Below, in pieces: positions 7,501 to 16,097 of a stretch of 45,883 bases of DNA. The stretch spans positions 1-45,883 of the forward strand of contig CANLCJ010000031.1 in the NCBI GenBank assembly GCA_947489085.1, in the 5' to 3' direction. Under the pieces are notes generated by a model. That model had not been told where the DNA came from and made no database searches. It saw only the letters and a list, made by a program, of their open reading frames with translations. The DNA is from an uncultured Flavobacteriaceae bacterium. GTDB lineage: Bacteria; Bacteroidota; Bacteroidia; Flavobacteriales; Flavobacteriaceae. Both the position numbers and the translations under genes were made by a program. Position 1 is the stretch's first letter. Every line of letters starts with the position of its first letter.

Positions 7501-8289
7501 CGAACGAATCTGAGTAATTAAAGAGGCGAAGCCTGGTAAAGGGATCTTTTTTTGAAATGGATATAGGTGTTTAGAAGCGCCGTAAAACCCACCATGCGTC
7601 CCGTTTGTATACATGGGGTGGTGCATAGCAAAAATTATGGTTTTGTTTTGCGCTTTTTTAAGTGCGCCTTCTACTTCTAAGAAAAAACGTTCTCTGGTTT
7701 TAATATCGCACTCATCGTTAATTGTAGGGTGTGTGTTCCAATCTTCTAAATACCACTCAGAATCTATAACGATAAGTTCTACAGTCTTACTGATTTCTAC
7801 GCTCTCTAAAGGGCAACCATTTTCTGGTAGAAAGGTGTTTTTACCTAAGGCATCTTCGATGTATTTTTCTTGATTTTTTAGACCTTTAATCCCTTTGGCA
7901 TACCAATCGTGATTGCCAGGAATGAAAACTGTACGGCCATCGAAATTGGTTACAGCATTAATTTGAAGGTTTAAATCGATTTCTGCTTGCGCGCGCTTTT
8001 CTGAGCTTTTATCAGGAAGTCCAAAAGGGTATACGTTATCGCCCAGATAAACTGTTGTAGCATTGCTGGTATTTTTGTCTTCTATGTACGCTTTAAAGGC
8101 TTTTAAGCCATTAGCTTCTAAATTGTTTACAGATTTTCCTGCATCTCCTACCAAATAGAACGTATGGGCGATTTCTTTTTTTGGAAGCGCAACAGGCGTG
8201 AATGTTTGTGTTCTGTAGGAGGGTTTTGTAGTGGCACACGAGTACACGATTAACGTGATAAGGGTGTGTAAAAGAGCTCTTTTTTTCAT
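4585..8289 (-). CDS. Outer-membrane lipoprotein fusing a calcineurin-like phosphoesterase, a kinase-like segment and a BamA-type barrel
   Basis: About 1234 residues from the ATG at 8289, chosen because it gives a lipoprotein signal peptide with Cys18 (LIVYSC). An ATG at 8382 would add 31 unlikely residues. Residues about 45-370 are a metallophosphoesterase: LVGDAG, YLGDNVYPFG, IPGNHDWYA, MHHPMYTNG and SGHEHS give the five metal/catalytic blocks. Around residues 600-640, LLGDWDRHQDQWRW and PIPRDRDQVF recall the catalytic and metal-binding motifs of kinase-like folds (FAM20C/HipA type). The last about 350 residues form a BamA/surface-antigen barrel, with GGRTGLRGFRLQRF in the conserved region and a terminal aromatic strand FNFKFKL. 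This implies a phosphoesterase anchored in, and probably secreted across or held at, the outer membrane. The substrate is unknown. The gene stands alone. Confidence 0.8.
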   Translation of the reverse strand: MKKRALLHTLITLIVYSCATTKPSYRTQTFTPVALPKKEIAHTFYLVGDAGKSVNNLEANGLKAFKAYIEDKNTSNATTVYLGDNVYPFGLPDKSSEKRAQAEIDLNLQINAVTNFDGRTVFIPGNHDWYAKGIKGLKNQEKYIEDALGKNTFLPENGCPLESVEISKTVELIVIDSEWYLEDWNTHPTINDECDIKTRERFFLEVEGALKKAQNKTIIFAMHHPMYTNGTHGGFYGASKHLYPFQKKIPLPGFASLITQIRSQGGVSIQDRYNERYNELMNRLETLLVDYKNLIVVSGHEHSLQYIEDEYVKQIVSGAASKHSDAALNNNGLFSYGKEGFAEFTIYKDGSAWAQFFGYENNKPTLLYQKEVFPPRKTFTPAKYTNTFPKTIEASIYTEEETEKTEFFKSLWGKHYRALYSTKIKARVATLDTLYGGLEVVRKGGGHQTRSLRLKTKDGKQLNMRALRKSATQYLQTVLFKDKYIQDDFERTKVEDLILDFYTSSHPYAFLAVPELSKAIDVLHTNPKLYYIPKHDHLGKYNEEYGDELYLIEERPEDSYTEERTFGYADDIESTHDIIEKIRKDEKYKIDEAAFIRARLFDMLLGDWDRHQDQWRWAQFDQPNGDKLYRPIPRDRDQVFSNFDGGLLNIVRFISSPSKQLQVYDDDLDDGDIQWMNTAGVKLDRILLQQANKEDWVKQAKFIQQNLNEAIIEQAFSNLPQAAKDEKLEAIKRHFSNRKNNLDQIAKRYYNFLTKLVILTGTDKDDFIDVTRKPDATTQIVIHRNKNGKRAEVLVDRTFSREQTKEIWIYGLDDKDHFTVTGKAKKPIKIRIIGGQEKDSYQIDSGKRIKIYDHKTKPNTILAKNGADVNFTNYYNNNIFDYKKYNYSTGIFSPLLGFNPDDGILTGFAITKTKYGFERNPFTAQHKIRFGYYFATEGFDVNYKGEFNVKNRWNLRVESLYTSNNFARNFFGFGNDTDNNDDDDGLDFNRVRTSIFNLKVGLLRKGIFGSDFGFRAILEGIRIEDTPNRFITNLVPVTNTDFYERRYFAGLESIFNYESVDDAINPTRGMKFHVDLGAKTDLDASDSTFGYLNSSIGFYNSISKNRKLVLKTNASTQLRVGNDIIFYQAASIGGRTGLRGFRLQRFTGQNALVGNADLRYSFNSFKTKTIPLQFGVFGGYDVGRVWVNNTSSNTWHQSYGGGFWVSSAASAAGVFNLFNSVDGLRFSFNFKFKL

Positions 8290-8523
8290 AGGAAAATAAA
8301 TTATTCGTGTGTTTTTTGGTTTGTTGTTTGTAATTACAAATCTGTGGGGATTGGTTTTTGTTATTATAATGGTTTTACGCATTATTAGTCATTTATTTCC
8401 CAAGACTCGATCCTACAAAAGTATTAAAAATTAGCAGAGTTGCTTAATGAATATCTAAAATAGCTCAACATAAATTCAAGCAGATAATTAGTAGCAGATA
8501 GCGGGCGTAATTCTTTGAATTTA

Positions 8524-9609
8524 CTACCCTAAAATGGTGTTTATAAGTTTTTGTTTAGCAGCATTGTCGTTGCCGTAAAGCCATTGTAACACATTATCTT
8601 CCCAAATGGCATCGTAATCGTTTTGAGAAATAACTTGTTTTTCTACCGCCAGGTCTAAAATTTTACCAGGGTAGGAAGATTGTGCATCGCTTTCCATTTC
8701 ACCTAAAGGGTAGGGATCGTCTAAACCCATAAGGACTTGTTTAGAGCCATGGTTACGTATAAGAAGTTCTAAGCCTCCAGTGTCATGCACCAAAGTATCG
8801 AAGAAAATATTTTTATGGCCAACCGCTTCTCTGGGGTGGTGTTTGCCTTCAAAAAGATCTGGTCTGCCATCGAAACCTTGTATGCGACGTCCTAAGTTTA
8901 TCTGTGCCAATTGCCCGCCATGTGCAAAGCAGGTGCGCATGTTAGGAAATTTTTCTTGATAGCCGTTTAGAGTGAAGAAATGGTAGGCGTCTCCACATTG
9001 CGCCAACATCCAAATAAGATGAAAACGCCATGCTGTATTGGCTAAATTGATGAATTTTTCGCCGTCGTAAGGGTGTACTTCTACCGCTAAATTGTACTTG
9101 TTTGCCAGTTCGAAAATGGGTTCGTTTTCTTCATCGAAAATGCATCGCCAAGTCCCTATGCTATCCATGTAGTGCGTAGGAATGCATAATAACTTCATGC
9201 CCAATTGCTCTACACAACGCTCTATTTCCCAACAGGCGCTACGTATAAAACCAGGGTGTACCACAAAACCGCAGGTAAATTTTTTAGGATTATCGTGTTG
9301 TATACGCGCATTAAAATCGTTTTGAAAACGCAGTGCTTTTTTCATTTCTTCTACACGCAAGCCGTTGCCATACAATTGGGAAAGGTTTAGTACTACAGCG
9401 TGGTCTATTTTATTGCGCGACATCCATTCTAACTTTTCATTTAAGAAAAAACTAGAGTCTGTAACTGGGCGTTTCCAGTCTTTTTGCAGCATGTACTTTC
9501 TGTCTTTGTCTACCCAAAAAATACCTTTTTCTCTCATAAATTTAGGTATCTGTTCCGGGTATGGCAAAAGATGCGAATGGCCGTTAATTCTTAATTTACG
9601 ATGTCCCAT
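8524..9609 (-). CDS. 2-amino-3-carboxymuconate-6-semialdehyde decarboxylase (ACMSD)
   Basis: A 361-residue amidohydrolase-fold protein. It decarboxylates ACMS, the ring-opened product of 3-hydroxyanthranilate, to 2-aminomuconate semialdehyde and so diverts it from quinolinate. Zinc ligands are visible: H11 and H13 in NGHSHLLP, the His of AVEVHPYDGE, the His of CFAHGGQ and the Asp in LMGLDDPYPLGE. Length matches the family (about 330-360). It is the last gene of the kynurenine operon, 69 bases after the dioxygenase that makes its substrate, which decides the assignment among related decarboxylases. Confidence 0.9.
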   Translation of the reverse strand: MGHRKLRINGHSHLLPYPEQIPKFMREKGIFWVDKDRKYMLQKDWKRPVTDSSFFLNEKLEWMSRNKIDHAVVLNLSQLYGNGLRVEEMKKALRFQNDFNARIQHDNPKKFTCGFVVHPGFIRSACWEIERCVEQLGMKLLCIPTHYMDSIGTWRCIFDEENEPIFELANKYNLAVEVHPYDGEKFINLANTAWRFHLIWMLAQCGDAYHFFTLNGYQEKFPNMRTCFAHGGQLAQINLGRRIQGFDGRPDLFEGKHHPREAVGHKNIFFDTLVHDTGGLELLIRNHGSKQVLMGLDDPYPLGEMESDAQSSYPGKILDLAVEKQVISQNDYDAIWEDNVLQWLYGNDNAAKQKLINTILG

Positions 9610-9678
9610 TTTTAAAGTGTTTAGGGTTGAAATTGATACAGTAGTTTATGGCAAATAACGTCCATTAAAACTAAAGCG

Positions 9679-10212
9679 CTACTCTATTTTTACTTTTTCT
9701 GGGGGCAGCATCGTTGTGCCGCAGTTTGGGCACTTACGTTTAAGCTTATCGCCGTAAAATTTATCGAAAATTTTAGGCATGTCGGTTTCAATATTATCTA
9801 AAGTAAAGTCTTCTCCGTAGAGTTTAGTAGTACAATTTTCGCAAAACCAAAGCAGCGCATCCCGCATGCCTTCTGGTCTTTTGTATTCGATAACCAAACC
9901 TACTGTATTTGCACCTCTTTGCGGCGAATGTGGTACTTTTGGAGGTAGTAAATAAATGTCGCCTTCTTTTATATGTACATCTTTAGGAACACCATTGTCT
10001 ATTAGTTTTAAAACAATATCGCCTTCTACTTGATAGAAAAACTCTGGTGTTTCGTTATAATGGTAATCTTTTCTGCTGTTTGGGCCACCCACTACCATTA
10101 CTATAAAATCGCCATCTTTCCATACCACTTTATTGCCTACGGGCGGTTTTAAAAGGTGTCGGTTTTCGTCTATCCAGGCTTTAAAGTTTATAGGAGATGT
10201 TAAATTACTCAT
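9679..10212 (-). CDS. 3-hydroxyanthranilate 3,4-dioxygenase
   Basis: A 177-residue cupin that opens the ring of 3-hydroxyanthranilate to ACMS using Fe(II) and O2. The iron ligands H51, E57 and H95 are at the same numbers as in the studied bacterial enzyme, and the substrate-binding arginines R47 and R99 are present. A C-terminal rubredoxin-like iron site is formed by CENC and CPNC, as in the bacterial and fungal form. It lies in the kynurenine operon between the SDR gene and ACMSD. Confidence 0.95.
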   Translation of the reverse strand: MSNLTSPINFKAWIDENRHLLKPPVGNKVVWKDGDFIVMVVGGPNSRKDYHYNETPEFFYQVEGDIVLKLIDNGVPKDVHIKEGDIYLLPPKVPHSPQRGANTVGLVIEYKRPEGMRDALLWFCENCTTKLYGEDFTLDNIETDMPKIFDKFYGDKLKRKCPNCGTTMLPPEKVKIE

Positions 10213-10320
10213 AAGCTACTTTTTGTTTTCAGTGTTTTTAAAAAAGGAGATTAAAAACACGTTCAATTTACAAGGTTAAAGATACTAAAAGATCGTGTGA
10301 AACTTTTTTATTGTTTGGCT

Positions 10321-11103
10321 TTACAACGATTTTGTTCTGCCTCCATCTACCGGTATGTTTATGCCATTAACGTAGCTTGCTGCATCGCTAGCTAAAAATA
10401 CAATAGCGTTCGCGGTCTCTTGAGGTTTAGCAAAACGTTTTGCAGGGGTGTAGTTTTTCATGATTTCCGTCATGTCTTCTATAGACCGATCTTCTAGGGA
10501 GGCTTTTATTTTAATTATTTCTGCGAGGCGTTCTGTTTCTGTAAATCCTGGTAAAACGTTATTTACGGTAATGCCAAACTCTGCCACTTCTATGGATAAT
10601 GTTTTACTCCAATTACCAACAGCGCCTCTTATGGTGTTGCTTACGCCTAAAAGCGGTATTGGTTCTTTAACAGAGGTAGAGATTACGTTTATAATTCTGC
10701 CAAAACCTTCCGTTTTCATGAAGGGAATGGTAACTTGAGCCAAAAGGTGGTTGCACTTAACGTGCATGGTAAATGCGTTTTCGAAAGCTTCTAAACTGGC
10801 ATTAATAATTTCTCCGCTGTTTGGACCTCCTGTGTTATTTACCAAGATGTGAAAGCCGTGTTCTTTTTCTATAAATTTTATAACCTGTTCTTGCAGGTCT
10901 CTCGGGTTTAAAAAATCGGCAACGATATAACTGTGCTTTTCTGGTTGAGGCAGTTCTGCAATGGTGGCTCTTAATTTTTCTCTGTTTCTTGCAATTAGAG
11001 TTACGTTTACACCTTCTTCTGCTAATGCAATTGCTGTTGCTTTTCCTATGCCTTGCGTGCTACCACATACAATGGCGTTTTTTCCTTTTAAGTTTAGTTT
11101 CAT
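10321..11103 (-). CDS. SDR-fold protein of the kynurenine operon with a replaced active site
   Basis: 260 residues. The N-terminal nucleotide-binding motif is present (CGSTQGIGKATA), as are the NNTGGP block (usual NNAG) and a C-terminal VDGGRT. The Ser of the catalytic set is in VISTS, but at the usual Tyr-x-x-x-Lys position the sequence is GVSNTIRGAV, so Tyr is Ser and Lys is Arg. This variant is known from a subgroup of SDR proteins. Its reaction in this pathway is not known to me. It may act on aminomuconate, oxalocrotonate or a side product, or may not be a classical oxidoreductase. It sits between the dehydrogenase and dioxygenase genes, with 76- and 108-base gaps. Confidence 0.8.
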   Translation of the reverse strand: MKLNLKGKNAIVCGSTQGIGKATAIALAEEGVNVTLIARNREKLRATIAELPQPEKHSYIVADFLNPRDLQEQVIKFIEKEHGFHILVNNTGGPNSGEIINASLEAFENAFTMHVKCNHLLAQVTIPFMKTEGFGRIINVISTSVKEPIPLLGVSNTIRGAVGNWSKTLSIEVAEFGITVNNVLPGFTETERLAEIIKIKASLEDRSIEDMTEIMKNYTPAKRFAKPQETANAIVFLASDAASYVNGINIPVDGGRTKSL

Positions 11104-11179
11104 TGTAATTTTACTTCTCTTAGTAAAAGTTTTTATTGGTATTCTGTGTGCTGTAATTCGTATTAAAGTTACAGTATAT

Positions 11180-12616
11180 TTAGTATTTTATGCAAACGTT
11201 TTTAGTATTTGTAAAAAAACGCAAAGCTTCGAAGCCACCTTCTTTGCCCATTCCTGAAGTCTTAATACCACCAAAGGGTGTTCTTAAGTCGCGAAACATC
11301 CAAGTGTTTATCCAAACCATACCGCAGGCTAAATTAGAACTAAACCGCATACTGCGTTCTAAATTAGACGTCCAAAGTGTGGCAGATAGTCCGTATTTGG
11401 TGTCGTTTGCCATATGCAGTACATCTTCTTCTGTTTTAAAGGGCATAAGTGTAACTACAGGGCCAAATATTTCTTCTTGATTAGTAATGCATGAGTTGTT
11501 GGAAACTTCGATTACGGTAGGTGCTATGTAATAGCCATCTTCATAGCCTTTAACGGTAACTTGATGGCCGCCGCAGAGTATTTTTTGTGTGTTTTTTGCA
11601 AGTTCTATGTGGTGCAATACTTTCTCTAAATGTGTTTTAGATACCAGAGCGCCCACATTTGTTGTTGCTTCTCGCGGTGCACCCACATTTAGTTGTTTTA
11701 CCTTATCTATAAAGTCTTTTTTAAAGGTGTCGTAAATTTTCGCTTCTATAAAAATTCTACTTCCGCAAAGGCATATTTGGCCTTGATTGGAAAAAGATGA
11801 TGCTACTGTGGTTTCCAACATTTGGTTGTAATCGCAGTCTGCGAAAATAATATTAGGATTTTTTCCACCAAGCTCTAATGCTAATTTTTTAAACAAAGGC
11901 GCAGCATATTGCGCTATTTTTGCTCCTGTTGTTGTGCTTCCCGTAAATGAAATAGCAGCTATATTTGGGTGTTTAACTATGGCTTTTCCAACAGTTTTTC
12001 CTGCGCCGTGTACAATGTTTAATACGCCTTTTGGCAGGCCTGCTGCCGTACAAATGTTGCCTAGTAAGTATGCTGTTACTGGAGTTATTTCGCTGGGTTT
12101 GGCTACAACGCAATTTCCTGCTGCTAAGGCGGGAGCAATTTTCCATGTAAAGAGGTACAGGGGTAAATTCCAAGGCGAAATGCAGCCTACTACACCTATA
12201 GGTTGCCGTAATGTGTAATTTAAAGCATTATGGCCAACGCTATCGTGGCTTTCGCTGTAAAATTGCGTAATGGCGTTGCCGAAAAATCTAAAGTTATTTG
12301 CGGCTCTAGGAATATCTACGGTTTGTGCTAGTTGAAGGGGTTTGCCTGTGTCTTTACTCTCTGCTTCGGCAAAGCGAGAACACTCTTTTTCTAACAGTTC
12401 TGAAATTTTTATTAATATTCTACTACGTGTTTCCAGAGGTGTTACCGACCATTTTGTAAACGCGTCTCGGGCTGCTAAATAGGCTTGCTCTACATCTTTT
12501 TTGGTTGAGTTTGCCGTTTTGCCATATACAGTACCGGTAGCGGGACAATAATTGTCTAGCCATAAATTGTTAACTGGTGGTTGGTAAGCGCCATTAATAT
12601 AGTTAAGTACTGTCAT
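11180..12616 (-). CDS. 2-aminomuconate semialdehyde dehydrogenase (aldehyde dehydrogenase family)
   Basis: 478 residues, typical for NAD-dependent aldehyde dehydrogenases. Catalytic residues are clear: N150 in SPWN, E248 in LELGGKNP and C282 in NQGQICLC. FTGSTTTG is the cofactor-binding loop. In this operon, flanked by ACMSD, the 3-hydroxyanthranilate dioxygenase and a RidA-type deaminase, the expected reaction is oxidation of 2-aminomuconate 6-semialdehyde to 2-aminomuconate. The family alone would not give the substrate; the context does. The start is 29 bases after the deaminase stop. Confidence 0.85.
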   Translation of the reverse strand: MTVLNYINGAYQPPVNNLWLDNYCPATGTVYGKTANSTKKDVEQAYLAARDAFTKWSVTPLETRSRILIKISELLEKECSRFAEAESKDTGKPLQLAQTVDIPRAANNFRFFGNAITQFYSESHDSVGHNALNYTLRQPIGVVGCISPWNLPLYLFTWKIAPALAAGNCVVAKPSEITPVTAYLLGNICTAAGLPKGVLNIVHGAGKTVGKAIVKHPNIAAISFTGSTTTGAKIAQYAAPLFKKLALELGGKNPNIIFADCDYNQMLETTVASSFSNQGQICLCGSRIFIEAKIYDTFKKDFIDKVKQLNVGAPREATTNVGALVSKTHLEKVLHHIELAKNTQKILCGGHQVTVKGYEDGYYIAPTVIEVSNNSCITNQEEIFGPVVTLMPFKTEEDVLHMANDTKYGLSATLWTSNLERSMRFSSNLACGMVWINTWMFRDLRTPFGGIKTSGMGKEGGFEALRFFTNTKNVCIKY

Positions 12617-12645
12617 AAATTTTTATTGGTAAAAAAGACGGGCTG

Positions 12646-13053
12646 TTATAGTTTTTTATATGCTATAGCTTTAATTTCTACAACCAAATCGGGATGTGGT
12701 AACTGGTGTACTGCTACAGTAGTGCGGGTGGGGCCTGTTTCTGTATCAAAAAAATCGGCATAAACTTTATTGTAACCTGCAAAATCGTTCATGTTTACAA
12801 GAAACGTAGTAATGTCTACCACATCTTTTAAGGAAGCACCTTCTTGATTTAGATTCCTGTTAATAGATTTTAATACTTCTCGTGTTTGTACTTCAATATT
12901 TAAATACTTAGTATTCATGTTGTCGATATGTTCTACACCCGCTATAGAGTTGTCTGGTTGTCTGGAACTTGTGCCGGAAACGTATATAAAATCGCCAACG
13001 CGTTTGGTATGTGGATAGGCGCCTCTTGGCGTTACTTTTTGTTGATTACTCAT
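12646..13053 (-). CDS. RidA-family 2-aminomuconate deaminase
   Basis: 135 residues of the RidA/YjgF fold, with the typical [11 protein letters not shown] near residue 23-33, [12 protein letters not shown] in the middle and [20 protein letters not shown] near the end, including the Arg that binds the substrate carboxylate. RidA proteins hydrolyse imines and enamines. In nitrobenzoate and kynurenine pathways the RidA-like member deaminates 2-aminomuconate to 4-oxalocrotonate. Position directly between the monooxygenase and the dehydrogenase supports this specific role over general enamine repair. Confidence 0.85.
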   Translation of the reverse strand: MSNQQKVTPRGAYPHTKRVGDFIYVSGTSSRQPDNSIAGVEHIDNMNTKYLNIEVQTREVLKSINRNLNQEGASLKDVVDITTFLVNMNDFAGYNKVYADFFDTETGPTRTTVAVHQLPHPDLVVEIKAIAYKKL

Positions 13054-13083
13054 GAGTTGTTTTTTTAGAAAAGTAGGTCGTTT

Positions 13084-14499
13084 TTAACTTAGCCCAGCAA
13101 TACGATCGCTTTCTAATATGTTTTGGGTGCTGCTATTAATTTGTTCGAGAATTGGTGCTAGCGCTTCTTTTGTAGCTTTAAAATTAGAAGCAATTGTGCC
13201 ATTTGCAATTAAGTTTAAAATGGCTTTATCTTGTGCGCGCCCTTTTAGCATGGCATGGCGGTAGCCTACATCTGCATTAAATGTAACTAAAGCATATTTG
13301 GAGGTGTATTGCTCTGGGAATACTTGCTCTAATGCCATTTCTAACTTTCGTTTTTGTTTAAAAATAGGGTTAGCTACATGAGCTTTCATTTCATGAAAAT
13401 TATCTATAGCCAAGTCTGCAATGGCATCTGTATCTTTTTTTCTAACGGACTGGTATTCGGAAAAAACAGTTTCCCATTGGCTTTCATTTGCATCTAAAAC
13501 AGCGTCTAATTCTACTACATCCTCAAAGGACGCATTCATGCCTTGACCGTAAAACGGTACTATGGCATGTGCAGCATCTCCCATAAGTAGTGTATTGCCT
13601 CTATAATGCCAAGGGCTACATTTTATAGTGCCTAGTGGTGCTGTAGGATTAGAGAAAAAATCGTCGGTAAGCTGTGGCATGAGGGTTAAAGCATCTGGAA
13701 ATTCTTCTTCGAAAAAAGCAGTAACACGCTGTTTATTCGTTAAATTATTAAAATTATACTTGCCTTCAGCGTAGCTTAAAAATAGAGTAACGGTAAAACT
13801 GCCATCTAAATTGGGGAGTGCTATAAGCATAAAACTGCCTCTTGGCCAGATGTGTAAAGCATTTTTATGGATTTTATACCCGTTCTCACCTTCGGGTAGA
13901 ATAGTAAGCTCTTTATACCCGTGTGTTAAATAGTTTTGAGAAAAACTGAATAGGAACTTTTTACCAGCGTAATAACTTTTACGTAGTGTTGAGCCTGCAC
14001 CATCTGTAGCAATAATACAATCGGCATCTTCTATAAATTCTTCATCTGTATCGTAAGTTTTAAAATGTGCTGTAGTGTTTTCAAAATTTACAGATGTACA
14101 CTTTCTGTTAAAGTGTATGTGGACGTTGTCGTGTTTTTCGGCTTCATTTAAAAGCAAGGCATTAAGGGCTTCGCGAGATATTGAATTGATGTATTCATCG
14201 GGTCTACCACTGTAGTTGGATTGAAAAGTATCTCCATTTTTATCATGAATCATTCGACCATGCATAGGAATGCAAAGGGCTTTTACCTGTGCTTCTAAAC
14301 CCACTAATTTTATGGCTTTATTGCCACGACTAGAGAATGCTAGGTTTATAGAACGCCCAGCACTAATGTCTACTTTTCGTAAGTCTGGGCGCATTTCGTA
14401 AACGTTTACATTATAACCACGTTGTGCCAGCCTTAAGGCTAAAAGGCTGCCACACAACCCCGCTCCTATAATAAGTATATTTTGTTTTCTTTCTGCCAT
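13084..14499 (-). CDS. kmo: Kynurenine 3-monooxygenase
   Basis: 471 residues, an FAD-dependent aromatic hydroxylase that converts L-kynurenine to 3-hydroxykynurenine with NADPH and O2. It shows the N-terminal Rossmann motif IIGAGLCGSLLALRLAQRG, the DG-type block IIATDGAGST and the FAD-binding GDAAHAIVPFYGQGMNA, which is highly typical of KMO. The ATG at 14499 is 13 bases after the kynureninase stop. No C-terminal membrane anchor is obvious. The products feed kynureninase next to it. Confidence 0.95.
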   Translation of the reverse strand: MAERKQNILIIGAGLCGSLLALRLAQRGYNVNVYEMRPDLRKVDISAGRSINLAFSSRGNKAIKLVGLEAQVKALCIPMHGRMIHDKNGDTFQSNYSGRPDEYINSISREALNALLLNEAEKHDNVHIHFNRKCTSVNFENTTAHFKTYDTDEEFIEDADCIIATDGAGSTLRKSYYAGKKFLFSFSQNYLTHGYKELTILPEGENGYKIHKNALHIWPRGSFMLIALPNLDGSFTVTLFLSYAEGKYNFNNLTNKQRVTAFFEEEFPDALTLMPQLTDDFFSNPTAPLGTIKCSPWHYRGNTLLMGDAAHAIVPFYGQGMNASFEDVVELDAVLDANESQWETVFSEYQSVRKKDTDAIADLAIDNFHEMKAHVANPIFKQKRKLEMALEQVFPEQYTSKYALVTFNADVGYRHAMLKGRAQDKAILNLIANGTIASNFKATKEALAPILEQINSSTQNILESDRIAGLS

Positions 14500-14512
14500 G
14501 TTTTAAGTACTG

Positions 14513-15811
14513 TTATGCGTTTAGTATGGTTTTTAAACGTGATACTAAATGGTAAATATCGGTAAAGGAGTTGTAAAGTGGTACGGGAGCGCAGCGTATA
14601 ACATCTGGCTCTCGCCAGTCGCTAATAACTCCTGCTGCTGTTAGTTTTTTGTGTAGTGTTTTGTCGGCTTGTTTTACCTGTATGGAAAGCTGGCACCCGC
14701 GTTCTTCTGGGTTTTCTGGTGTAATAATTCGTATGGTATCTTCGCCTAAATCTTTTAGCAAAAACTCGAAATAGCCTGTAAGTTGCCGCGATTTTTTTTG
14801 AAGTGCTTCCATACCTACGTTTTCAAAAATATTTAAAGATGCTTTTATGGCAGCCATAGATAAAATAGGTGGGTTACTTAGTTGCCAACCTTCGGCACCA
14901 GGCAATTGGTCGAATTCGTCTCGCATGTTAAAACGTGTTTGCTTATTATGGCTCCACCAACCTGCAAAACGATTTAAATCTTTGCGGTAAGCATGCCGTT
15001 CGTGTACAAAGCAACCTGCTAAACTTCCTGGGCCCGAGTTTAGGTATTTGTAAGTACACCACGCTGCAAAATCTGCTCCAGAGTCGTGGAGGTTAAGTTT
15101 TACATTTCCTGCGCCGTGCGCGCAATCGAAACCAACAACGCACCCGTAACTATGGCCAAGTGTGGTAATGCGTTTTAAATCTAAAAACTGTCCTGTGTAG
15201 TAGTTTACACCACCAATAAGCATTAGCGCAATAGTATCGCCTTCTTTTTCTAATAGTTTTTTAAGGGTGTTGTAATTTAAAAGCTCTTCGCCTTTTTCTG
15301 GCTGCCAAAGTATAAGCCCTTCTTTAGGGTTATAGCCATGGTGGCGCAATTGCGATTCTACAGCGTATTTGTCGGAAGGAAAAGCATCACTTTCTATAAG
15401 TATTTTGTACCGTTGTTTTGTGGGTTTGTAAAAGGATGCCATCATAAAATGTAAGTTGGCAGTAAGGGTATTCATAACCACAACTTCAATGGGTTTTGCA
15501 CCAACTACAGTTGCCATAGTTTGCGTTAAAGCTTCATGGTAATCTAGCCAAGGTGTTTTGGCTTCAAAATGGCCTTCTACACCTAGTTGTGCCCAGTCTT
15601 CCAGTTCTTGGTTAACATGAGCTTTTGTGCTTTTAGGTTGTAACCCTAAAGAGTTACCCGTCATGTAAATAAGCGTATTGCCATCTTTATCTTTCGGGAT
15701 GTGAAATTGTGATCTGTAGGCGGCTAGCGTGTCGTCTTGATCTTGAGCCATTGCGTAATCAAGACCTAACTTAGGTGTAGACAAAGTATTGTTATTTTCG
15801 GTTTTAAACAA
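14513..15811 (-). CDS. kynU: Kynureninase (TTG start)
   Basis: 432 residues, a PLP-dependent hydrolase that cleaves 3-hydroxykynurenine to 3-hydroxyanthranilate and alanine. The family motifs are IYMTGNSLGLQPK, the PLP-binding DCAHGAGNVKL and the Schiff-base lysine in WCTYKYLNSGPGS. The start is TTG: a stop codon lies four codons upstream and no in-frame ATG precedes the conserved LDYAMAQDQDDTL region, where the next Met would cut into conserved sequence. It is the first gene of the operon. No clear TAnnTTTG promoter was found in the 130 bases before it. Confidence 0.93.
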   Translation of the reverse strand: MFKTENNNTLSTPKLGLDYAMAQDQDDTLAAYRSQFHIPKDKDGNTLIYMTGNSLGLQPKSTKAHVNQELEDWAQLGVEGHFEAKTPWLDYHEALTQTMATVVGAKPIEVVVMNTLTANLHFMMASFYKPTKQRYKILIESDAFPSDKYAVESQLRHHGYNPKEGLILWQPEKGEELLNYNTLKKLLEKEGDTIALMLIGGVNYYTGQFLDLKRITTLGHSYGCVVGFDCAHGAGNVKLNLHDSGADFAAWCTYKYLNSGPGSLAGCFVHERHAYRKDLNRFAGWWSHNKQTRFNMRDEFDQLPGAEGWQLSNPPILSMAAIKASLNIFENVGMEALQKKSRQLTGYFEFLLKDLGEDTIRIITPENPEERGCQLSIQVKQADKTLHKKLTAAGVISDWREPDVIRCAPVPLYNSFTDIYHLVSRLKTILNA

Positions 15812-15948
15812 AAATAAGAATTAATACGGAGCTACTTGAGAGACCGCCTAAATTATGCGTATCTATTTTAGTGTTAATGTGGCTGGATTTAAAAAAGGGC
15901 TAACCTTAAAAAGATTAAAATTGAATATTGAAATGCTATAAAAAAGAA

Positions 15949-15981
15949 AAACACATCAATTATATTACAATTGATGTGTTT
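15949..15981 (-). terminator. Terminator between msrA and the kynurenine operon
   Basis: A perfect 13-bp stem, AAACACATCAATT at 15949-15961 and its complement at 15969-15981, with a 7-base loop. On the minus strand it is followed by TTTTCTTTTTT, so it ends msrA transcripts and insulates the kynurenine operon. Confidence 0.85.
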
Positions 15982-16097
15982 CATATATATAGGCACTCAT
16001 GGCGGAAAAAACATTCTACATTAACTCAGTCGACTTGAATACGTAATACTTACAAAAAAAATAATAAAATTTTAAAAAGTAAGTTATTGCACAGATT

